Shown one piece after another: positions 55,991 through 64,000 of a stretch of 64,000 nt of DNA. Origin of the DNA: Takakia lepidozioides (lineage: Eukaryota; Streptophyta; Takakiopsida; Takakiales; Takakiaceae); the NCBI GenBank assembly GCA_030704615.1, contig CM060733.1:40672001-40736000 (forward strand), written 5' to 3'. The translations under genes and the position numbers were made by a program. Each line of letters begins with the position of its first letter. Within the stretch, counting starts at the first letter, position 1. A model generated the notes under the pieces. That model did not search any database and was not told the origin of the DNA. It worked only from the letters and a program-made list of their open reading frames with translations.

Positions 55991-56505
55991 CATATACTGC
56001 CACGTGTTCTGGTTTGAGCAAGAGTGATGCCACGTGTCATCAAGATTGTTTTCCGAAATAGTTTATATTTTTAATGTTCATATTTTAATTTTTAGTTTTC
56101 ATTTAATATTTAAAAGAACAGGGAGATTGCAGCCTTGGATTTTTTTTTTAATGGTATTATTTTTAATATTATTATTTAAAATGAAAGTGAATTAAATGAT
56201 TTAAAATCTTCATTACATGGTGAAATTCCAACATGAAAACAGAATGGATCCCTCCTGCATACTATCAACCACAAGGAGAATGAAAATAGTCAACTACAGG
56301 GCAATACAAGCCCTATAAATCACATTACAAAAATCCAAATGAGACCAATATCCCAATGGACACCTCAAAAGCCACAAGGTCAAAAAATCCATGCCTCAAA
56401 AGGCCCAGCCAAAAACAAGCAAGCCCACACATGGGCTGAATTGTTGTAGCTAGTATGTTCTAGTGCTATTAGAATCAAGAACTCTGTTAAACAGTGCAAT
56501 ACTGA

Positions 56506-59500
56506 CTATCCCTTCCGCAGCTCCATAAGTTTCAGTAACTTTAGACTCCAAAGTGTTGTCTGGCCAACCACCTGCCCCAACTCGGTCTGTTTCCTAACAC
56601 CATTCACATATGGTAGAGGGGTGTTACTGACACATGCCTCTTTGATGTACACACAGGCATAATTAAGGGGCACAGCAGGGTACCCGTAACCCACCACAGC
56701 ACCTTGAAGAGCAACAATCAGCCTTACTCCACATTTCTTGCGTTTGGAGTTCACATCCAACAGCCGAACCTCGTCACCCACCCTGAACTGTGATCCCAAC
56801 TCCACACAAAAAAGAACACGATGTGAAAACCCATGACATACACACGACTAGGACACTCAACATTTGCGAGTTAAAGAAAGCCCCAAGGTTGGAAAAAATA
56901 TAACAGACAAGACAACGGCCTGGACTTACTCCATTTGCACTATCCAGTGGTGGTGAGACCTCTTTTGGGGGGCTACTCGCCAGGTCGACACTCTTGCCCC
57001 TCGTCTGTACCGGCTTGTCGACAATATCACCTTTGTTTGTCACAAGTTCCTGTGTCACAGACCAGAGATCAACCAGGAAAGCAATGAGCAAACAGGAATA
57101 GTGAATAGAAACAAAATCCAAGTATGAATCAAACAAAAAAGTCAACATGAAAAGCTGCAAAGAAAACCTAGCATTAATCAAGCAACCGAGGAGACGCATC
57201 CAGGAAAGCAATGCAATGAATGAACCCACAAAATGTAGCCTCTGGAGCACTGTCAGAATGTTTGTACCTTCACAGTAGCAGTGTTGTAGGGTTGTTGTCC
57301 GAAAACAGGCTGAGACTCCAAAAACTTGGGAATACTGGCAGCTTTCGATGCCTTCCACAAGAAAGGCCACAACACCTCTGTTAGATACTCATCAGTTGGT
57401 GAATCTGGTTACACTTCCATGGCTCTGGAAAAATCCCACTGAAGGGAGGATTGTTTGCCGCCTTTCTTGGTGTGTCGTCAACAAGAACAGTGTCCTCATA
57501 AGTCCATTCTGGCCAGTCTGCCCACACTGTAGACAAGTTCTTGAAATATAATGGCTTTGAATCAGACACCTTACGGCATGGGAGGACTGGATCCTCGTCA
57601 CAGTGAAGGGCATCCCACTGGAAAACCAGGTTAGTGTGGGCTGCAAAAATATAGTCCACCATTGGGAAGAAGTTGCGAGCTTGGCAACAAGACCACACCG
57701 CCACCTCAAAGTGTTCAAAACACTTTTGCAAAAAGTCATAACAGCGTGGTCTCAAAACTACCATCTTCTTGCCACACATCTTCCCCACAAAACCTTTGGG
57801 AAGGGATGCAGGCCCATTAGCAGAATGAAAAGATTCACATAACAGACCATTTAAGTCCAGAATTAGTAAATGCTTCCTCGTTGGTCCAGGAAGTAAACTG
57901 ACATTTGGCTTCAACATGTGAGCAGGAGAAATTAAAGCAACCTGCTTGTTTGTTTTGTCCCCGTCTGCATCTTCCTCCCCATCTAAACTCCCACATACCT
58001 GCATACCAGAATCCGGTGTGCCCGGCCGCTCTGTCACCATTGCCCCCTGGACTGCTACTGCCTTTGTACGTGGCAAGGGTTGAATTTCCACGTGTACCTC
58101 ACAGCTGGCCTTCCCTGTATCCTGCTGCTGCTCGGTCACATTCAAAAGATCATCAGTGACAGGAAGACATAAGGGCTTAGAGTGAGCACCAGTTACCGTC
58201 TGAAATTGGGATTCCAAACATTTTGATACTGTCACAGCAGACGTATCCATCGTAGATGTCACTGGTCCTGCGCCTGGTAGATTAATGCCCAATCTGGTCA
58301 CAATGGCTTTCTGGTACTCAATCATACTCTGCATCTATAATTTTAATTCTGCCATGTCACGTCCTTGTGATTCCACCAGTTTGTCCAAGCCATCCATCCT
58401 GCCAACTACTGTAGAATATGCAAGACTTCCCTCCTGCCAATCCATGAAAACTTGCCCAAGTATGAATCAAACCAAAAAAACCTAGCATGAACAACCATTG
58501 GAAAGAAAACCCAGGCCAAAAGCCGTGAAAAAAACCCTAGCAACCTATGATGCAGCAACCACTCTAGCAAACGTGGAAAACACACTTACCCGCCTGTCAC
58601 TCCCAGCTGACAACCGTGACACTGAACCCTCTTGAATTTCATATAATGTAGGAGGGCACCCTGATAGTGTTTCCTACAAATTAATCCATGCCACAAACAA
58701 ACCCATGCCACAAGTCAGTAAGCAATGTGAGGGCTGACTATATACACATAGCAATTCAATGAGGAACAAAATACAGAGTCGTGATGATGTCACTTACCAA
58801 GCGTGCTTCCACCATTGCCTTCCCACTACGGCCAGTCTTGGTAGGATTCAGAATTGCACCATTTGCCTTCTTCATGTTGCCCGACACTTTGTGGAACACC
58901 TCTGTCTGCCAGTAACTTACAAGCTTGTTCCATACCTCGTCAAATACAGTAATGGGTTTCCCCTTACCACCCAACCACGCAGTGTGTGCTTCATAACGCT
59001 GGCTCTTCATTATTCTGCCAATTGTTTGTTTTAGGTGGAAGTCTTTTAACTCGTGCGGCGTATATGAAAATAGCTTAGCCAGGTGATCTCTGATTTCGTA
59101 TACAACTTCATCAAGTTGGTTGTTGATGGCAAGGGAACAATCTAGCTTGCGATAAGCCTGTCCTTTAAGGGCAACGTGCCATACATTCCGGGTCTGACCA
59201 TACGGGGCTCCTTTGAGGTTCGTCAAAATCACCGTGGGAGGAAGACCTGCAGCTATTCTCTCTTCCTTGATCTTGGCAGCTTCAATTTTGGCTGAGCTAT
59301 TAGCCCTCCTTAAAGCATTGGTTCTATCATTCTTTGAAACGGCACCCTCCCTCCTTCAGAGACCTCCGTGCGCTCAGGAGAATTCAAAGCAGGATCCTGC
59401 CAAGTAAGGACTGGTGGCCATGGTTGTTGGCCAGAAGGCCGAGGACCATACTGGCCATACTGTCCATAAGCAGGAGGATATTCCGGTGGCCTGCCACCCC

Positions 59501-59753
59501 CATAGCTATTAGGGGGTGGCAAATATGGTGGAGGAGGATACTGGCCATACTGCCCATATGGAGGAGCACCATATTGACCCTGACCATACTGAGTGCCAGA
59601 CTGTGGGTACAGAGGCATACCATAATAAGGTGGGGGTACTGGTGGCACAGAACCCACAACGTTGGGAGAGTTAGGGCCACCTCCTGCGTTCTTGTGGGCG
59701 CCATCTCCATTGCTAGCAGCAGGGATCGTGGATCCAGTGCGCTTGTGCTTGCC
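56506..59753 (-). CDS. CACTA TNPA-like protein with internal FCP1/NIF-like phosphatase domain (chimeric, damaged)
   Basis: Exons: about 59753-58799, 58673-58590, 58433-57268, 57049-56930 and about 56800-56506, mostly with GT/AG ends. N-terminal basic GKHKRTGS leads to a Tyr/Gly/Pro low-complexity region (YGQYGQYPPPPYLPPP). A Transposase_24-like segment follows: WLGGKGKPITVFDEVWNKLV, SYWQTEVFHKVSGNMKKANG, NPTKTGRSGKAMVEARL. A HAD/FCP1-type domain (57875-57400) shows HLLILDLNGLL, VAVWSCCQARNFFPMVDYIF and VLVDDTPRKAANNPP, then LTEVLWPFLWKASKA. The C-terminal VELGSQFRVGDEVRLLDV and LGQVVGQTTLWSL match the TNPA-type end. The second catalytic Asp of the HAD motif is Asn, so catalysis is doubtful. 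Lesions: frameshifts near 59345 and 57400 and a TAG near 58336. The domain calls are from motif recall. Confidence 0.65.
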
Positions 59754-60529
59754 CTGAAAAGAAATTCATGGACCAACATGGTCAATTTCAGGAATGACAT
59801 ATAGTACGCTTTCATGTACTATGTAAGCATGCAACTATGTACCAGTGACGTGGCTTGTTCGCCACTTAACATGTTTGCCCATTCAGTCAGCTCCACATTG
59901 TCATGGATTTTGCATGTTGGATTGTGAGGCCATCCACACCGTCCTCTGGAAATGCTATCATGGGGTTTCAGCTATGTCCACATTTCCCTGGATTATGCCT
60001 GCACGAAGCAAGGCCAACTGCATTCAGCACCCTCCACTTTATTATAGTATTGCAGCAACATTCAAAGCACTTCAATTTGTATCCATCGAAAACATCTAGG
60101 TTGGAAAAAGACATTGTTGCAGCAGAACTTAGGAAAGTACTTCTCCCCTTCCACTACACACGTGAAATGAAAGAAGCCAACCAACAGCATACCAGCCAAG
60201 AAAATATCAAACCAGCCAAGAAAAGAGCCAATATATGCAGTGAAGGTCGACACTAAATGAAACTTATCCAACACTTACATTAAAGGAGGGAAGCTAAGTC
60301 TTACCTCCATAAGCTTGTCCACATCAAATTTGGGAGCTTTCAGAATTTCTCCTTTCCGGTTGAATGAACTTGGCTACAAGATCCTTCAAATCGCAAGTTT
60401 GAGCTTCACACACAATGAACTTGCAGGGATTGAGCTTCCAATGCAAACCAGGAGTCTTATATTGATAGCATTGTTGTAAAACACATGGACCAACAATGAC
60501 AGTCTCTGGAATGACATATAGTACAGCAT

Positions 60530-61060
60530 GCCGCTTCCAGTTGACCATCTACCCATGTAGGTTTCTTGTACCTATCCTTCCACAGGGAATCATAGGTAAT
60601 GTGGAGCTTGAAATCCAGCCCTCTTGGATGAATGTGAACCCACACTCTATCCCTGCTCCTTCAGCTATCCATGCCTCTGACAGCCTACAATTCTACCAGC
60701 AAACACTCCAACCATACTAGTGTGGAGTTCTTCCCCAAAACACCCTAACCCTACTTATCACAATCTGAAATGCATCTGCTTCTCTCTGTAGTCCAACAGG
60801 CATTCGCCTTTTTGTCTCCATTGTCCCACCATTGGGGTCGGAAAGTGTTCACCCCAAAGCTTCTCCTCACCTCTATTATATGTTTTTGGATACTTCTCTG
60901 CTGCCACACTGGCAGTAACTTGCCAAAGTCACTCCAAACCACCACAGATGTACCCAACGACCTAACTTACAGAATTCAATATGCATCTTGCGGCCGAGTC
61001 TGATGAGAGGGCAACATAGGCTGAAATAGGTTGAAGAAGAAGGTGCCCTACCACATTGTC
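60530..61060 (-). pseudogene. OSB-like repeat relic captured in the CACTA element
   Basis: GACCATCTACCCATGTAGGT, GGATGAATGTGAACCCACAC, GGCATTCGCCTTTTTGTCTC and AACGACCTAACTTACAG match the 19-22 kb array. The minus-strand PQWWDN at about 60835 is the degraded WWDNR motif. Confidence 0.75.
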
Positions 61061-61274
61061 CTTGACCTTGGAGGATTTGACCGATGACCTCTTGTGTGTG
61101 CTGCTTGTGTCTGTAGTCAGGTAATGTCGGATTGGTCTGTCAGATCGAACCACTACGGCGTAGATGAGTAGTCAGAGATTGAAACACGCTTGCTAAGACC
61201 AAGCTGACTCTCCCAAGAACGGCGAGCTCGCTTGTCCTTGTCTCGTCTCCTCCTCCTCTCATCCTTCGTGCATC

Positions 61275-61345
61275 ATTTGCTCAACGCCTCCATCCCACGC
61301 CCCTGCATATCCTGCTATCATCACTTTCCATCCCTCAGCTATGTG
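61275..61345 (-). pseudogene. PPR relic captured in the CACTA element
   Basis: The minus strand reads AEGWKVMIAGYAGAWDGGVE, a decayed PPR segment matching AERDVVSW and MIAGYAQQGRG at 22400. It lies upstream of the OSB-like relic on the same strand, as at 22.3 kb. Confidence 0.65.
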
Positions 61346-61783
61346 GTGTGGCGCAGGAGACAAAAAGACGCCAAGTCCCAGCCCTCCTTTCTGTTCACGA
61401 TTACACTAATGGGCAACCTTATTAGCAAAAATTTTAACTTTTTTAAACCTAATGGGCAACCTTATTTGCATTATATGTGCCTTCAAAATGACACGTGTAG
61501 TGATGTAGTCGTATAAATAGAGCTCTGAAACCATCTTCAGTCATGGAGTCATAAGATTCCATGAAACGTCGTCCACGTGTAGTCATACATATCACACTAG
61601 TCATATAAACCATCCCTGTCATCATGGTCAACAATGTTTGACCAATGCTCCCTAACATTCTGGAGTCATGTAGTGATATCCATTACTACAAAGTCATAAA
61701 ACTAAAACTGTAATGCATTTCAGCGCTCTGTAGTCATGTACCTAGTGCAGTTTTTATGACTCCGCCAAACCCGTAGTCCTATA

Positions 61784-61803
61784 AACGCTCATCTCTTGTA
61801 GTG
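61784..61803 (-). repeat. CACTA right terminal inverted repeat
   Basis: AACGCTCATCTCTTGTAGTG on the plus strand, inverted match to the left end. Confidence 0.9.
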
Positions 61804-61806
61804 AAA

Positions 61807-62759
61807 TGGCTTGAAAAAAGCACCTAGGAGAGATGAGGGTCAGCGTAAGGGAATGAGAAGGGGTTGAGCACACAGCTAGAGCGCTACATCAAAGGAAGCA
61901 TCGAGTCGGGCTATGGCGGCGGTCATAGCTACACACGCTAACGGGTATTAAATAAGGGGCACCGCTAAAAAGGGTGAGAAAAAACACGAGAAAGAGGAAA
62001 TAAAATAGCAGAACCCTAGAGAGACAGTTTAGCGGAGAAGTTAGCTAAGAGTTGAGCGGGAGAGCGGAGCTCCGCCGTCCCGCTGGCCCGCTGAGTCTAG
62101 TGGGGAATAAAATTAAAAATTAAAAAAATCAATCAATTTTGTTATTTTATTAAAAAAAATAGATAGTAGTATATCAAACAGTGTATTCATGTGCTGAAAC
62201 AACCTTTAGCTACTGGTTGACATCTCCATTACAACTTCTTAGATTTCTTCTTGCCCTCATTCTCAGATTGAAAATTAATCAATTCTTCAAATTATGAAGA
62301 ATTGAAGCTCTGGTTGAAGCTCCGGGTGATGTGGCACACAGGTGATGTGTCACATTTCTAAAACTAGCACAGTTGATTTTGCATATTTCTAAAATTAGCA
62401 TGTATTATAGGATGTAACATTAGTTGTATCTAGTTGCTCAGGCGTGGTTTAAGCATGTTCTTAGACGTTTAATGAGAGCAACGAGTAGGGTGTAGTTCAA
62501 GCATCCTTTGGGAAACTTTGGGGTGAGCATTTGTATGTATCAAGCAATGTCCTGGGTGTTGCTGTGCCACCCTTTTTCTGGTAACGATGTGATGATCTAA
62601 GACTTCTATAGACACTGCCAGCAATTGGTAGATAGCATTTAGTTGAACAGTATAAATTATTGTGAATCAGAATCTTTAGAAAGGATCGATTTCTAGGATT
62701 AATTCTTCAGTAGTATTTGTAGTTATGGCTTATCTGTGAGACGTCTCTCATAATCATAA
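61807..62759. other. Intergenic, AT-rich; nothing recognised
   Basis: A GC-rich patch at about 62045-62095 (GAGCGGAGCTCCGCC) sits in otherwise AT-rich sequence. No open frames, RNA genes or transposon ends were seen. Confidence 0.4.
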
Positions 62760-62945
62760 CTAGGGTAGCCTGTGTCGTTGGCCCAAGTGTCCAGTGTCAT
62801 CTAAGTCAAAGTGCAATTCCCTATGTATCAAAGTGCGTCTCCTATGTAAAGGCCCAAATGCAACCTCTAGGGTAGCATTTGCCGTTGGTTCAAATGTCCT
62901 CCAGGACGTGCAATCCCTTATGTCGTTGGCCCAAGTATCGAGTGT
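62760..62945. repeat. Minisatellite block, ~100-bp degenerate unit
   Basis: CTAGGGTAGCCTGTGTCGTT, GGCCCAAGTGTCCAGTGTCA and AAAGTGCGTCTCCTATG are as at 25276-25740. It directly adjoins a copia LTR fragment, as it does at 25.27 kb. Confidence 0.8.
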
Positions 62946-62947
62946 AT

Positions 62948-63155
62948 TGTAGAATATTCAGCACTATGTGACCCAAGCTAGGTAGACTAGCCATAGCAAG
63001 AGAATGAGTAGTCTAAGTGCAAGCTAGGCTAGTTCAAAAAAAGTGATCATGAGAGAAATTTCCCGCCAGGACCAAAGTAGCCCGTCACTTACATAAGGGC
63101 AACCTCTTCCTAGTGTGAGCATACTGTAGCAATAGTGTGTACTGCTTGTCCGAGC
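62948..63155 (+). mobile_element. Truncated copia LTR
   Basis: It starts TGTAGAATATTCAGCACTAT and matches 24924-25132 nearly base for base, ending at TGCTTGTCCGAG, after which unrelated sequence begins. Its last ~140 bp are lost. Confidence 0.85.
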
Positions 63156-63367
63156 CCTAGTTATCATTCCTGATGTGACGTGGAGGTGACACGCCGGCCT
63201 TCACGTCCGACGTGCGTCACGTCACGTCGAATCTAGACGTTTACCCATATAATTTTTTTTTTCATTTGACTTTTACGATTAACTTCTACCATTTCTAATG
63301 ACATGGCAGCCACGGTGTAAAACAGACATGGCCAATTATTAATATTCATTAATTCCTTTTGAAAAAT

Positions 63368-63643
63368 GCGTCCGCTTATATTGGCGGTCACATATAATTT
63401 ATTAATTTTTAAATGAAGCGACCGCCCATATTGACGGTTGCTTGTAATTTTAATATTTTGTTAAATTAAGCGACCGCCTATATTGGCGGTCGCCGGCAAT
63501 TTATTATTCTTTAAATGAAGCGACCGCCCATATTGGCGGTCGCTTGTATTTTATTATATTTTAAAATAAGCGACCACATATATTGGCGGTCGGTTGAAGT
63601 TTATTATGTTTTACATGAAGCGACCGCCCAGATTGGCGGTCGC
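63368..63643. repeat. 50-bp tandem array of GCGACCGCC palindromes
   Basis: Six units begin at 63368, 63418, 63470, 63520, 63570 and 63620. Each has GCGACCGCC, a CATATT-like centre and the complement GGCGGTCGC, joined by AT-rich spacers. GC-rich palindromes in an AT-rich background are striking. No coding sequence is present. Confidence 0.92.
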
Positions 63644-63734
63644 TCGCACTTTATAATATTATTATAATTACATATTTAATATATTTCACTCAACAAGTGG
63701 TTTTGGAAGTCATTGAATTTTTCACTCCATCCAT

Positions 63735-64000
63735 TTCGTAGCACCGACACATGACACGTGTCCATGCTGAGAGCGTCGCCACGTGTCAATATAATCTCCA
63801 ATATCATCCAAGGACCACCGACTTCCACGTGTCCACTGGAACGGAAGTGGTTACTTTACCACTATGACATGTCAGTTTATCACTGTGACACGTCAAAAGT
63901 GGTTGGTTTACCTTAGTGACACGTCATTGACACGCCACAGTGGTGAGTTTACACGTCACAATGGTTAATTTACCACTGTGATAATGACCGCCATGTGGCA
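63735..64000. repeat. CACGTG/TGACACGT-rich region at the right edge
   Basis: GACACGTGTC, CCACGTGTC and TGACACGTCA words recur about every 20-40 bp, with GTGGTTAGTTTACCACT-type short inverted words. This resembles CACTA subterminal DNA (compare 55570-56040), but the element end is not in the window. Confidence 0.5.

Larger units (their letters stand above)
55344..61803 (-). mobile_element. CACTA (En/Spm) transposon with complete ends, 6.46 kb
   Basis: The left end CACTACAACAGATGAGCGTT and the right end, read on the minus strand, CACTACAAGAGATGAGCGTT form 20-bp inverted repeats with one mismatch, flanked by AAA duplications. Subterminal regions are full of ATGACTACA/GTCATATAAAC words. One multi-exon minus-strand gene (56506-59753) occupies the centre. 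OSB-like and PPR relics fill 60530-61345. No TNP2-type (DDE) transposase was found, so the copy is probably non-autonomous. Related relics lie at 23300-23975 and 27410-27825. Confidence 0.92.

Overview
The window looks like nuclear DNA of a streptophyte (green-plant lineage) with a large, repeat-rich genome. The reasons are spliceosomal introns with GT/AG junctions, plant-type PPR and OSB-like gene relics, a CACTA (En/Spm) transposon with a plant Transposase_24-like protein, Ty1/copia and chromodomain Ty3/gypsy elements, LINEs and tRNA-derived SINEs. The GCM-finger/DDE transposase and the conserved unknown family beside it remind me of charophyte algae such as Chara, but that is recall, not a search. 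Almost every coding segment is broken; I see no clearly intact single-copy host gene.

Layout. 1-1480: higher-order array of palindromes. 1503-6464 (+): nine-exon gene for a protein with a ParB-like domain and a permuted (beta-class) DNA methyltransferase domain; its introns carry four more palindromes and a gypsy LTR-like fragment. 6.5-8.2 kb: minisatellite and a hAT MITE. 8.2-10.95 kb (-): decayed cytosolic-type aspartyl-tRNA synthetase gene. 11-15.9 kb: no recognisable gene apart from a SINE and a tandem duplication. 16.0-17.3 kb (+): frameshifted FHS (fucose-permease type) sugar transporter resembling fungal members. 18-23.2 kb: minisatellite, then a degenerate array of PPR and OSB-like fragments. 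23.3-30.3 kb: CACTA relics, two copia fragments, a SINE, dispersed repeats and one copy of the unknown family lodged inside a copia reverse transcriptase. 30.6-31.9 kb: more PPR/OSB relics. 31.9-38.2 kb (-): two adjacent LINEs. 38.3-48.0 kb: second ParB-methyltransferase gene (-), palindrome arrays, unknown-family gene (+) and a GCM/DDE transposase (+). 48.1-53.7 kb (-): chromodomain gypsy element. 55344-61803: complete-ended CACTA transposon. 62.7-64 kb: repeats, a copia LTR fragment and a 50-bp palindromic array.

The most interesting system is the pair of ParB-methyltransferase genes. Both have introns at matching positions and phases, and both lie directly downstream of arrays of about 30-bp palindromes. 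In the 38-48 kb copy the array separates the gene from a divergent conserved gene and a DDE transposase. This suggests a large eukaryotic DNA transposon that carries a prokaryote-like DNA-binding and DNA-methylating protein plus its own palindromic sites. Both copies are damaged. The mobile-element interpretation is inference; the domain calls rest on motifs read directly from the sequence.

A second notable object is the CACTA element. Its single minus-strand gene appears to place an FCP1/NIF-like phosphatase domain between a Transposase_24-like region and a TNPA-like C-terminus.
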